Source: Uloborus plumipes (taxonomy: Eukaryota > Arthropoda > Arachnida > Araneae > Uloboridae). From it: 64,000 nucleotides of DNA. A program made the position numbers and the translations under genes. The notes under the pieces are model-generated. The model was not told the origin of the DNA. It saw only the letters and a program-made list of their open reading frames with translations, and made no database searches. Position 1 is the stretch's first letter. Each line of letters opens with the position of its first letter. Below are positions 21,301-30,772 of this stretch, one piece after another. The stretch lies in NCBI GenBank assembly GCA_038373865.1, contig JAXGGA010004694.1, forward strand, positions 21,473 through 85,472, written 5' to 3'.

Positions 21301-23588
21301 TTTAAAGAAGTCTTACCCCTCAGAGATGCTGAAGCATCAAAAACCGGTCGAATTTTTGTGGTTTTACTATCTATTTTAAAAACAGGTCTATGTGGTAGAT
21401 AATGGCATTTGTTGTCCAACTCCGAATCTGGCACACGTTCAATGATATTTAAATCTTCCCATTCCTTAAATACCTTTTGGTAATCCTCAAGAACATTACT
21501 GCATTTCAACTTATTTACAACTTTTTCATGTCGTCTCCAGGCTAAATCCTTATTGTCTGATAAGTTCGAAAAATCATGCTTCCACGGAAGCTTTACTTCG
21601 TATCTCCCGTCAGGAAGAATTTTTAATTTATCTTCAAATTCAGTTAAATATTCTTCTATGCATGCTTTATCATTTGCACTGGAAGTGGGGTCTGATATGC
21701 CTATGCTTTCTAGCTCCCACAATTCATTTATAGGAATATTTTTAACATGCATCGATAAAGTTTGGAAAACACCATCTTTATCATAAGTGTTTTGTTTACC
21801 CATAACAGTCCACCCAATCTTCATTTCTACCGCAGTGAGGCCAGAATCTAACTCTACTGAACGCCCAGTCAACAATTTTCCTAAAACATCTGCCCCTATT
21901 AAAAGATCAATTTCTTTCAGGTTACAAAGGGAATCAGAAACTTCAATATTCTTTTTCTTTAATTCATTCAAAATATAAGGATTGCTAATTTTTGGTATTG
22001 AACTACAAATTCTCTTTTCAGAAAGAGCTTCAAAACTGCAAACATAAGACCCCTTTAAACCACTCACTTCGACAGTGTATATCTTATGCCGCTTTGGGTT
22101 CGTTTCCTCCCCCCCAAATAATGAATGAATTATTGTTTCTTCACGCAGTGGTTTTGCCTTCAGCTCACTCAAAATTTTCTCACTTACGTAACTACTTTGA
22201 CTTCCCAAATCTGCCAAAGCGCGAATTATTTTTTCCCGACTATTGCATTTAATTCGAACACAGAGAGTTTGCAAAAATACAATTTGGTTTTTATCAAAAT
22301 TGGAGAGAGAGTTTTCTGACTTCGAAATTATTACATCTTTAGAGTCACCGCTTTTGGTTTCTTGCTTTGGACACATTATAAAATAATGAGGTTTTCCACA
22401 AAAATTACATTTTAACTCTTTTTTTACATTACAATATTTACTCATATGATTTAATTTTAAACAGGTAAAACAAGCCCCCTTTTTAACCAATATTTTTTGT
22501 TTTTCATCCAAGGTCATTTTTTTTGCACTGAAACAATTTTGACTTGGATGACTCTTATTACAAAAAATGCAATTTTGGAATTGCTTACCTTCTTTTTCAG
22601 CACTTACTAAAGCTGCAGCTGTCGCTATATTGGCTTGCTTCTCAATTTCGGGATCTCGTTTTCGAAAATTTGTGTTGGCGCCAAAACCAGTTCTTGCAAG
22701 ACGAACCATTTCTTCACCGTTGACCTCTTGGCGAAGAAAGTTCATTAGCTGCTCTAAACTGCGAGAGCTTGTAAAATCATGATTTCGGCTTCTTTCCCAA
22801 GTTATTAAAACTTCTTCTGGAAGGCAACTCTCGACCAGAGGTGTCAAAAAATCTCCATGCTTTTCTTTTGTCCGTCCAAGACTTTCTAAAGCCCGAAGCT
22901 TTCCTTCTAATTCGTCATAGAGAGATGGAAGATCAGTTTTACTTCTTCCAGCAGTGGCATTCTTCATGACAAGACCCAATAAGTCTCTTACATAAATTTG
23001 CACCAGAATAAGATCATCCCGGCCAAATCTTTCTCTCAACTGATGTATTGCTTTTTCATAGTTTTCTCCAGCAGCAGGAAAACTCAATACCAATCTTTCC
23101 GCCTTGGAACCAGGTTCCATGGATTGGATTAAATACTGCATTTTATCTTCGTCATCAATGCAACTGTCCTCGTGAATTTTCTTAAATTGGCTCCAAAATT
23201 TCAAAAATTCTCTTGCTTCGCCGCTAAACTTTTTAAGCTCAATCGTCGGCAACTTAAATTTTCGTTTACTATTTTCACTATTCTGAACTGTTTTCAAATT
23301 CAAATCAAGAAGAGAACATATTTGAATATATTTGTCCCGATAATCTTCTGCTTCTTCATAATCTTTGAAATATGCCTCTTCGCCATTTTCTTCTTGCAAT
23401 AATAGCTCAGATACTGCATTTTGGCAATCATCTAGCCTCTTGAATTTGTCAGAAATCTGATTTTTTAAGACTATAATTTCGTTCAAATCTGTAACTTCTT
23501 TCATAAGTTCAGCTTCAATTTTCTTCATACTGAGGGTAAAAGACGTCCTCAGCCCTTTTCTCTGAGTTTTCAAAGTAGCTATATCCAT
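18330..23588 (-). CDS. BEL/Pao retrotransposon Gag-Pol polyprotein, intact
   Basis: A single open frame of 1752 residues. In order: a coiled leader (about 1-100), DUF1759 gag-like region (about 110-290), three zinc-knuckle-like clusters (C340-C352, C373-C386, C394-C406), an aspartic protease of the Pao type (about 455-600), reverse transcriptase (about 740-905, with ADIEKAF and FFVDN), RNase H (about 1025-1150, with VFVDAC, LELM and SDSSVALWW), then integrase. The integrase has an H-H-C-C zinc finger (H1324, H1329, C1359, C1362), the catalytic D1394, D1453 and E1499, and a DUF5641-like C-terminus (about 1590-1700). No envelope-like gene follows. Oddities: the protease reads DLGS where DSG/DTG is usual, and the RT box has FVDN for YVDD. 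The stop lies inside the 3' LTR. Probably autonomous and recently active. Confidence 0.95.
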   Translation of the reverse strand: MDIATLKTQRKGLRTSFTLSMKKIEAELMKEVTDLNEIIVLKNQISDKFKRLDDCQNAVSELLLQEENGEEAYFKDYEEAEDYRDKYIQICSLLDLNLKTVQNSENSKRKFKLPTIELKKFSGEAREFLKFWSQFKKIHEDSCIDDEDKMQYLIQSMEPGSKAERLVLSFPAAGENYEKAIHQLRERFGRDDLILVQIYVRDLLGLVMKNATAGRSKTDLPSLYDELEGKLRALESLGRTKEKHGDFLTPLVESCLPEEVLITWERSRNHDFTSSRSLEQLMNFLRQEVNGEEMVRLARTGFGANTNFRKRDPEIEKQANIATAAALVSAEKEGKQFQNCIFCNKSHPSQNCFSAKKMTLDEKQKILVKKGACFTCLKLNHMSKYCNVKKELKCNFCGKPHYFIMCPKQETKSGDSKDVIISKSENSLSNFDKNQIVFLQTLCVRIKCNSREKIIRALADLGSQSSYVSEKILSELKAKPLREETIIHSLFGGEETNPKRHKIYTVEVSGLKGSYVCSFEALSEKRICSSIPKISNPYILNELKKKNIEVSDSLCNLKEIDLLIGADVLGKLLTGRSVELDSGLTAVEMKIGWTVMGKQNTYDKDGVFQTLSMHVKNIPINELWELESIGISDPTSSANDKACIEEYLTEFEDKLKILPDGRYEVKLPWKHDFSNLSDNKDLAWRRHEKVVNKLKCSNVLEDYQKVFKEWEDLNIIERVPDSELDNKCHYLPHRPVFKIDSKTTKIRPVFDASASLRGKTSLNENLYKGVNLIKLIPDIIDRFRLYPIGLSADIEKAFLMLSVAPEDRDFLRFFYPCEEGPLIYKHCRAVFGVTSSPFLLNASIAHLLENCPVEYYEIAQKLKCSFFVDNCVTGVHNIEDEVKFVEQSQLIMSKGCFNLRGFESNVACENVTKHSGETSILGILWNLDNDTLRCNIKIEALTRETKITKRLILSIVQRIFDPIGFLSPTTLLPKLILQDAWKLKHPWDAKLPPEIVNKFLKWFKDILLLNSVSLPRYMVTNSTTELHVFVDACKGAYAACVYARSIVENEVKIYLVRAKCRVAPVKPLSIPRLELMACCIGARLLNSILKALDFPNFKISLWSDSSVALWWIKCLENWSVFVNNRVKEIRKLTQPELWKHIPGTMNIADLLSRGCTPRQFLNSKWWEGPTWLKNAPEMWPTSEVDCEPKEVDAERKRVKVTTIDLNQDAPLWPPIKVSKYEKLINVFGWVLRFVNNCRRPNKCKDSELTVVEIENSEKCLIRLVQSFYFSKEKILNGMRVFKDKDEILRVTTGITYREDDKSFLSPILLPGKCEFSRLLIESIHRKNCHVGILMMLCILRENFWILKARKTVKNVLNDCVRCKRFKTKSLMSEPPPLPPDRVTDSVAFEVVGTDFAGPLFLKSGEKVWIALFTCAVYRAVHLELVGSLSADTFLLALRRFIARRGRPSTIYSDNGTNFRGTYNEFSKLDWAKIVRETSTQKIFWKFIPPTAAWWGGWWERLVRVVKDLLKRTLGKSVLNYEELSTLLCDCELVINSRPLTYVSENPQELIPLTPAIENRRSDVADIDQVDMQSLKKRIRYRYKLFNDLRQRFRKEYLGQLIQKHNEKPTREPRVGEIVLIGDDNKKRVFWPLARIIQLIPGRDKRVRAVRLKTQNGIFVRPVERVYPLEIQTGDEELVIAGKDMCEKGSSPEEDVQKNSAVEECFPAIVVEKYTRSGRCVKAPKRLDLLNNQCYMFETLPRVSKGELCWELK

Positions 23589-23633
23589 CTTTACTCAAAT
23601 TCGAATCATCGGTCCTGTCACGGACGCCAATTA

Positions 23634-23912
23634 TGTTGAGTTAAAACAAAGTTCTAAAAAATCAAGTGCTTCGGCAGGACTGCATCTATGCGATGCTCGA
23701 TGTTAGAACAATAAAGATGGCCATTTTTTTACAAATAAAACACTTTTATTTTAGCAAAACTACTCGAAAACTACAGAGCCAAAAAAAAAAATCTTAAGAA
23801 CAACTTTCAAAAACTTTGTCAAACTAATTTTACTGAGCGCGCAGACGATTTTTTATTTTCTTGCACGCTCATTGAGTTTAATTAAATAATCACTTCACTT
23901 CAGTTCCCAACA
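23634..23912 (-). repeat. BEL 5' LTR
   Basis: 279 bp, TG...CA ends. It is followed on the minus strand by the primer-binding site and, 46 bp later, the polyprotein ATG. Confidence 0.96.
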
Positions 23913-23917
23913 AAATC

Positions 23918-24650
23918 TAAACCGCGTATTCCCAAAAAAGGCGCTAAAAAATTTAGAAAAATCTCACCTGCACTGTATATGTTCTGCTGCAGAGCACAAT
24001 AATGTATTTTAAACTTGTCCATCTGTAGTAACATCAGATAAAAGAAGTAATCTGTTCTATCAGCAATGGCAGCTAATGTATTGGGTAGAGCCGCTAATAG
24101 ACAGGCCGACGCATCAAGATTCACCACTTTGGATCCAATTCCTTAACTTTTACTTTCAAATTTCCATTGTTGCGGAGTAGGGGTACCAGAAAAAAGTTTT
24201 GGCACATTGCTAAGCTTTGCCAAATCCACGTGCCGCTAATAATTGTTCACAGTGAAAAATTACCAAAACGTGATTACTGGCCAGAAAAGACAACCACTCA
24301 AACACACAAACACGCGCTGGATCCAAAGTGGTGAAACTTAATCTTGATGCGCCGGCTCGTCTATATAGGGGCCTTAGTATTGGGCAATTTCAAAATATTT
24401 AAAGAAAATGCTTTCTCGGTATTAAAAGGAGATTATCCATCACAGTCATCGACTTCAATAACTCAAATGATGACAATATGTCGTGTTAAGAGTACAATTA
24501 CATAGTGAAACAGACGCTGAACGATTTTAAACAGCAGTTGCACCTGCAACAAATACGCAATGGAATGTTTATTTTAACAAACATCCTTTTCAGAAGCAAG
24601 TGAAACCCCATCAGATACTCCCCTTAAAAACTAAAGTGTAATGTATTTAA
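23918..24650 (-). other. Former ILRUN upstream DNA with an orphan frame
   Basis: A minus-strand frame at 24127-23930 (MVNLDASACLLAALPN, then YCALQQNIYSAG) ends at a GTGAGA donor-like site near 23967. I do not recognise it. A 45-bp stretch around 'gcatcaagattcaccacttt' (24105-24138) recurs inverted at 24317-24363, so part of it is repeat. Confidence 0.25.
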
Positions 24651-24819
24651 CTCGCGCGGGGTCGAAAACGACCCACAGCCATTTTTGTTTTCGTTTCCTG
24701 AAATTTCATAGCCAGATAAGGAAACCATGAGGGTGTCGTTTTAATTTTCTTAAACCCTTTCCATTCTTAACAAGAGGGGTGTTTTGAGAGCACTGGGGTC
24801 GTTTTCGACCCCGCGCGAG
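24651..24819. mobile_element. Small TTAA-associated TIR element
   Basis: 169 bp with 24-bp inverted ends CTCGCGCGGGGTCGAAAACG. TTAA precedes the left end (24647-24650) but not the right. The ends themselves contain GGGTCGAAAACGACCC-type palindromes. Confidence 0.7.
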
Positions 24820-24895
24820 AGCTCGTGTTACAAATAATGGCGCGAGTGAAAGCAGTACTAAGCCAGGCTAAGGGAGAAACGTGGAATAATCCACC

Positions 24896-24965
24896 AGCTC
24901 GTTTATTCCATCCATGGACTGCAGTTTTGTGCATCATCAGCATGGAATAGGAATTAAACGAGCTG
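24896..24965 (-). ncRNA. Hammerhead ribozyme, type I, degenerate (copy 1)
   Basis: Core CTGATGA at 24940-24934; stem I pairs AGCTCGTTTAATTCC with its complement across the motif. Stem II is shortened and GAAA has become AAAA (loss of G12), so it is probably inactive. CTGCAGTC with the cleavage triplet GTC is kept. Confidence 0.7.
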
Positions 24966-25142
24966 AAGGCAAACATCCTCTCAGAGAGCCAACAAAAACT
25001 GACAGTTCACGTGAAATTAGAGCACCAGCGAGCGACCGCACTTGGTACGGTACAACTCGAAAATTTTGAGGCAAATCTCGGGAATAAAGCAGTAAGTAAC
25101 CGCCCCTAAGCCAGGGTTAAAGCAGAAACATACAATACACCG

Positions 25143-25225
25143 CCAGCTCGTATATTCCATCCATGGACTGCAACTTTGAGCTAATTATGCACTCATCAGC
25201 ATGGAACAGGAATTAAACGAGCTGG
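25143..25225 (-). ncRNA. Hammerhead ribozyme, type I, degenerate (copy 2)
   Basis: CTGATGAG core at 25199-25192 and a long stem I (AGCTCGTTTAATTCC with GGAATATACGAGCT). The GAAA box reads CAAAG, so catalysis is doubtful. The GTC triplet is retained. Confidence 0.7.
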
Positions 25226-25371
25226 AGGCAAAAATCCTCTTATAGAGCAAAGACAACCAATAGAACTTTTTTCGAGTTGTACCATACCAAGTGCAGTCGC
25301 TCGCTGGTGTTCTTTTTTCACATTAGCTACCGCTTTTTGTTGGCTCTCTGCTCTAAGAGGATTTTTGCCTC

Positions 25372-25440
25372 CAGCTCGTTTAATTCCTATTCCATGCTGA
25401 TGAGTTCATAATAAGCACGAAACTGCAGTCCCCCATCCGC
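25372..25440 (+). ncRNA. Hammerhead ribozyme, type I, intact core (copy 3)
   Basis: CTGATGA at 25397-25403, stem II region 25404-25418, GAAA at 25419-25422, a minimal stem III with loop TGCA, and GTC at 25428-25430 (expected cleavage after C25430). The 5' strand of stem I matches the other copies, but the 3' strand after the cleavage site has diverged to 'ccccatccgc', so stem I is lost. The core is complete; self-cleavage in cis is uncertain. Confidence 0.75.
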
Positions 25441-25445
25441 AGACT

Positions 25446-26310
25446 GCCCATCTGAAAGAGGGACTACGCGACGTTTGAGGTTCTAAGAGAAAGCATATAG
25501 CAATTTGTCAATACTCAATAAATTTAACAAATAAAATTTAATAATAATTTTTAAGAAAATGCAGTGATATGATACTTTCAAAGAGTATTAACCTGCAAGT
25601 GATAAATTTAAGTAAAATTTGACCGATTAATTTTAAGCAAAGAGAAATCCATCACACATCTCTAACCAATGAATGTCCTCACATGGAAATGAAATGAGAT
25701 CATAACGCTAGATTTATATTTGACAATAATATTTTATTATTTAGATATATACATGAACTTTATAAAGCTTCTATGAACAGTATTTACACATGAATAAAAA
25801 TACACTCAATCATTTAAATGTTCAATCATTAAAATCATGAAAGAAAATAATTTATTCAGGTACATCACGTGGATTTATACACATTAAAAAAAATTATAAT
25901 GCGCCAAGGGGGATAAATAGCATGAAAATGCAATGCTAGATAAAGCCCCTAACGTACTAATCTTTTTCAAGCCAGCTTTTTCTCTTTCATCAAAAACACA
26001 ACACTTTATCTTCATTTATGTCTTTTCATTTCACTAACAACATTCAACAGTTTATAGTTCAAAGATACGTCATTTCTGGCATGTTTATTTTGTTGGTAAT
26101 ACCTCTTAATAAGCCTTCAAAATCTCTTCTTCAGTTTCTGAATCCCGGTGGTTTGGAAGTTAAAACAGTTTCATCTCATATACCATCGTTTTTTATCTGT
26201 TGAATGACTCGGATCTGGCGGCAGAGAGGTCAAACCACGGGTGAAAGTTTCAAATCTTCAAGGCAACATTTTTAAAAAGGGGGCATATCTAAAATTTAAT
26301 TTATAATACT
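25446..26310. other. Intergenic AT-rich DNA
   Basis: No gene recognised. On the minus strand AATAATAAAA lies near 25740-25731, a possible polyadenylation signal, but no transcript could be tied to it. Confidence 0.3.
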
Positions 26311-27369
26311 GATGCACCGATTAATCGGCCACTTTGCCGATTATCGATAATCGGCAAAGTCGGGCAGATTAATCGGCGGATTTTATTTTTTTAAATATTA
26401 CTTTTAAAGTACACCTTTACTAAGAAACTATGATAAATAATTTTATTAACAGTAATGATTATCCTCACACAGTTGATATGAAGTTGTTAATAAATTTAAT
26501 TCTCCTACTTTGAATAAATATTTCTAGATCTGTGGCTTGGTTCTAAAAGGGCCAATGTCAATTTTTTCACATTCTGTGTTATTTACATCAAAAGTGTCCA
26601 ATTTGGTAAAACTCTTAATTCTACAAAGGCAAATGTCTATATAATATGTAATAATATATATATTATATAAATTATTATATATATTATATATTTATATATA
26701 TAAAAAATTTCATATGATAAAATAATGTTTCTTTACACTAACGATAAACAAATACCAAAAAATAATAATGGGAATCTTAATATAAGAAAGTGATAGCATT
26801 CTAAAAGATCTCAAATATCTTTCGCCGCCTTTTTCTCGAAACTAACATTTTTGACTTAGGCCCTTTTAGAACCACGCCACAGAGATAATGTTGCAACATT
26901 TTTCATGTGACGATAGTTTTCTCTTTAGCGCAGTGCTTTTAGATAACCTCCTTTCACAAAGAATAAAAGTCTTGAATTAAATGGCTACTAATTATTTAAA
27001 AAAATAAATTAAAAGTACTCCTAAATTCGAATACTCACCACAGATCCATCCCCCATTTTTTTTCAAATTTTTTATGTCCAATTAGCATATTTAAAAATGT
27101 GTTAATGTACTACCATTATTGACAATAATACGAAAATTGGTTCAAAGAAATTTGATAAAATATTGAAATTATTTTGTGAAAACTAGGAAAATAGAAAAAA
27201 TAAAATCTTCTCTCAGAAATTAATTTCTCTCTATCTCTAAACTCGGCATTGTATAAGAGACAAAAACAGTGATGGTATAAAATTGGCAGCATTAAAAACA
27301 ATCATTCCTATCATTAATTGGCTCAGCCGTTTAATCGGTAATCGGCCAATTTGCTTATCGGTACATCCC
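26311..27369. mobile_element. 'CCGATTAATCGG' hAT element, copy 2, interrupted
   Basis: Starts GATGCACCGATTAATCGG (first bases lost) and ends TTATCGGTACATCCC. Aligns with copy 1 over both halves. A TIR element is inserted at 26529-26883. Duplication not preserved. Confidence 0.8.
26529..26883. mobile_element. TIR element nested in hAT copy 2
   Basis: About 355 bp; ends TCTGTGGCTTGGTTCTAAAA and its complement with one mismatch (25-bp TIR). AGAT repeats at both junctions (4 bp). The centre is a TA-rich palindromic block (26640-26705). Superfamily unknown. Confidence 0.75.
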
Positions 27370-28206
27370 TTGTAATTAGCATAAAATTTTCAAGTCACTG
27401 GAATTTCATTATTGTGTTCTGAGAGCCTGTTAAGAGGAATTGCAAACCAAATAAACCTGTCAGTAAAAAAAAGTGAACATATATGCAAGACAATTTTTGT
27501 ATTCTTGATTTAAAGTGTTTTGTCACTATAAATTGGCTCACGCCACATAAGAAATATTTTTTGACTATATTCTTCGAAAATTTGTAGAAATATGAAAGGT
27601 GAGGGGTAGGGGGATAGTTTACTCAAAGTGTAACAAAATTAAGTTATAAAACATCTTGAGTTAAATTATTTGCTTTTTTATTTAAAATAATGAGTTTGTT
27701 TTAAGCTATTGCAAAAAAAAAAAAAATCACATTGAAAAATGCTTACATTTGGGAAACATTAAAAGGCCAATTAAAAAAAAACAAACTTACTATTGCATTT
27801 AACTTTTACCTGTACTACATTTTTCAAATACAGAAACATTATATATATATTTTTTTATATACAATTGTGCGCAAATACGTCTGATATTTGAGTAGTCAAC
27901 AAACATTTCTAGTTTTGCTTGATGTACATACATTATTTACACATGATTTTCATATTCATGTATAACACAATAAATAATGTAATTACAAAAAGTAGTCAAA
28001 ACAAATAAATTATTCATATCTGTAAATCATTTGCTCAACAAAAAGTTCTGTTGCTTTCTTTTATATATTCTTCGATTTTTTCCATTAACAATATAAATAT
28101 CATAAACAGAGAGAGCTACGCAAATGCATGAATATCTGGAGCTTCTCCTTCATTTTTGCAATTAGAACAAAAACATTTTAGACATAGGCGAATGCATTGG
28201 AAAATG
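27370..28206. other. Intergenic AT-rich DNA
   Basis: No gene or typed element seen; some poly-A/T tracts. It could include a long WDR45 3' UTR, but there is no direct evidence. Confidence 0.3.
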
Positions 28207-28224
28207 CTTAACACTTTGTTTAAA

Positions 28225-29092
28225 GTAGAAGTCTGGTAACTTGGGTTCAAAAAAAAATCGAAAATTTTTTTTTGCTTGATTTGAAAGTACAATGTCGTGA
28301 GAATATACTGTGAAAATTTTTGACAGAAATTCGAAATATTTCGGGAGTTATAACGAATTTCCTAGAGCGCCTCGGAGTCCAACCTTTAAGGAAAGTAGTC
28401 TGGTAACTTGGATTCAAAAAATCGATTTTTTTTGCTTAATTTGAAAGTACAATGTCGTGAGAATATACTGTGAAATTTTTTGACAGAAATTCGAAATATT
28501 TCGGGAGTTATAACGAGTTTCCTAGAGCGCCTCGGAGTTTTTTGTTGAACTTTAAAAGCGTTTTTCTCAAAACATTGTTTTTCTGGTCGGCCCGGGTCCT
28601 AACTTTTTTCTACTGAACCGATTGCTTTCAAATTTTAACAGGCTGTTCTACACACTTATAGTTCTCGTTGGAACTAAAGAGAATTTTTTTCACCCCTAAC
28701 TTTTTATTTTACAACCCTTTCTTTGCTAAAATAAAAGGATTTTTTTTTTGAAAGTTCGCCATTTTGTTATTTACCCTTGAAATTTAACTTCAGTAGTTCC
28801 AACCAGAATGACATGTCTATAGATTAAGAATAATCAAGAATATTTGATTTCAGATAACATCAAGAGCCAAAATCACCCGGGCCACCCACGTGCATTTTTT
28901 TTGAAGTTCCAACTTCGAGGGACAATAATAATAGTAATAAACTATTACATTTTTTCAAATAATTTTTTTTTTATATTTTCAATATGTAAATAAAAACACT
29001 CTTAATATTCAAGATAATTCATTTTTATTTTCCTATAAAACTCCACCCTCCAAAGAAGTCATGAAAATAAGCATAAGTTACCAGACTACTAC
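28225..29092. mobile_element. TIR element with 18-bp flanking duplication
   Basis: 868 bp. Ends GTAGAAGTCTGGTAACTT and the complement of GTAGTAGTCTGGTAACTT (17 of 18). It is flanked by an identical 18-mer CTTAACACTTTGTTTAAA at 28207-28224 and 29093-29110. The left part holds two tandem units of about 168 bp (28231 and 28399), each starting with the terminal sequence. Noncoding. No standard superfamily has so long a duplication. Confidence 0.8.
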
Positions 29093-29110
29093 CTTAACAC
29101 TTTGTTTAAA

Positions 29111-29608
29111 ACAACATCTCAGCATGCATTTTTATGAATTCCCGAAGGAACATAAGCTAAAATTTTCTGGATCAAAAATATGAAAATAATTTAAAAATAA
29201 TTATAATAATGACATAATATTTTGTGTTCGTCTTGATACAAAATTGCATTGAGTTCACTTCTTACACATGTATTACATTTGAAAAAAAAAAAAAAAAAAA
29301 AAAAAAAAACAATAAATAAGTAAAATATAAGTACACTCGAAACAAATCAGTTAAAAAATAAGAATGAATTTTTTTTTGAAGGAACTGTGAGAGAAACCAT
29401 TGCGTGAAATTTAACCTTTGCACTTATCTGTCCTACTAAGGCTGATGATAACAAGTTTCTAATTTTCTAAACATTTCATTTCAAAAACAAAGCACTGAAT
29501 GAAGTGTTGTTTTCATCATTCAGTCGGCCACATACACTTTAAACAGGGACAAGAGAAATCTAATATTCTATCAGGAACATAGCTATAGGTTTAACAAAGA
29601 CCTAATTC
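29111..29608. other. Intergenic DNA with poly-A tract
   Basis: Contains an A-run of about 29 near 29281-29310. No gene seen. Confidence 0.35.
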
Positions 29609-29913
29609 TAGGGATGCACCGATTAATCGGCCACTTTGCCGATTATTAATAATCGGCAAAATTGGAAGAAAAAATATTTTTCTTTAAAGTATAACTTCAG
29701 TAAGAAACTATGACGAATAATTTTATTAACAGTAATAAGAATCCTCACAGTTGATATAAAGTCTTTTTTTTTTTTTTAATTGATTCTCCTACTTTAAATA
29801 AATATACAAAGACAATATTGCAACAATTTTCATGTGTTGATAGTTTTCTCCTTAGCACAGTGCTTTTAGATAACCTCTAGTTTTCAAAGAATAAAAGTAT
29901 TGAATTAAATTGC

Positions 29914-30362
29914 GACCATAGTGAGATAAAAATGTAAAGTATCTCCGCACACAAGTCAAAACTATCTGCAGGTAAAAAACAATATACAGTCAAGTCTCGG
30001 TAACTTGAAATCGGCTAAAAGCTTCGGGTTATTGGTAGTTTGAGTAATAGGAAGTGCCGGTGCCTTCTCGAGAGAAAACTTTGAGAGAGATAAAGGAGTA
30101 TTCGAGTTGTAAGGCTTTGAGTTATCGATACTATACTGTATAGTGTGTAGGTAAAATTTTTAGTAAGACAATGCCTTTTGCTTTTAATTATGTATTTATA
30201 AAAGCAAAAGGTGAACTTTTTCAATCATTTATTTACGGATTTGGAAGATAATCAATGTTTAATATTGATATTAATGAACAATTATTGGGTGAAATACAGA
30301 TCCACAGCTGTAAATGTATCCACGCACGGCGTGCGCATGTGCTTCTATATTATCTGACTATG
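29914..30362. mobile_element. TIR element nested in hAT copy 3
   Basis: 449 bp; imperfect ends GACCATAGTGAGATA and TATCTGACTATG; 5-bp duplication ATTGC (29909-29913, 30363-30367). Itself interrupted by a TA element at 29987-30138. Confidence 0.65.
29987..30138. mobile_element. Pogo-like 152-bp MITE, third nesting level
   Basis: Ends CAGTCAAGTCTCGGTAACTT and an imperfect complement ending ATACTG; TA on both sides (29985-29986, 30139-30140). Confidence 0.65.
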
Positions 30363-30772
30363 ATTGCTACTAATTATTTGAAAATATGAATTAAAAGTAT
30401 ACTAAATTGGAGTGTACATTTCCAACAGTACATTTCAGTTCTCACCACAGACTTCCCCTCCCCCCCTTTTTTTTTTGAATTTCTATGTCCAATTAACATA
30501 AGTAACAATGTGTTAACAATATTATTGACAAAAATGTGAAAATTGGTTCTAAGAAAAGTGATAAAATATTGAAATTATTTGGTAAAAATTAGGAAAATTG
30601 AAAAAAAAAAATCTTTTCTCAGAAATAAATTACTTCCTATTTCTAAACTTGGAATTGTATAAGAGAGGAAAAAGTGATGGTAAAATTGTTAGTATTAAAA
30701 ACAATCATCTTTATCATTAATCGGCTCAGTCGATTAATCGGTTATCGGCCAATTTGCTTCCCTACCTAATTT

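Larger units (their letters stand above)
18071..23912 (-). mobile_element. Full-length BEL/Pao LTR retrotransposon, 5.8 kb
   Basis: LTRs at 23634-23912 (5') and 18071-18347 (3') start TG and end CA. They differ only in the length of one A-run (11 versus 9). The insertion is flanked by the 5-bp duplication AAATC (18066-18070 and 23913-23917). A tRNA-complementary primer-binding site (TGGCGTCCGTGACAGG) starts four bases after the 5' LTR, near 23629. The polypurine tract AAAGGGGGAG lies directly before the 3' LTR. Near-identical LTRs, an intact frame and intact duplications indicate a very recent insertion. Confidence 0.97.
24880..25445. mobile_element. Penelope-like element fragments with hammerheads
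   Basis: Two direct copies and one inverted copy of a roughly 120-bp module containing 'ccagctcgt', 'atgcactcatcagcatgg' and 'ggaggcaaaaatcctct'. Each carries a type I hammerhead motif as found in the pLTRs of Penelope-like elements. No RT or GIY-YIG coding sequence is present. Confidence 0.7.
29609..30764. mobile_element. 'CCGATTAATCGG' hAT element, copy 3, interrupted
   Basis: Duplication CCTAATTC / CCTAATTT (29601-29608, 30765-30772). The right end lacks about 10 bp (ATCGGTGCAT). Interrupted at 29914-30362 by another element. Confidence 0.85.
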
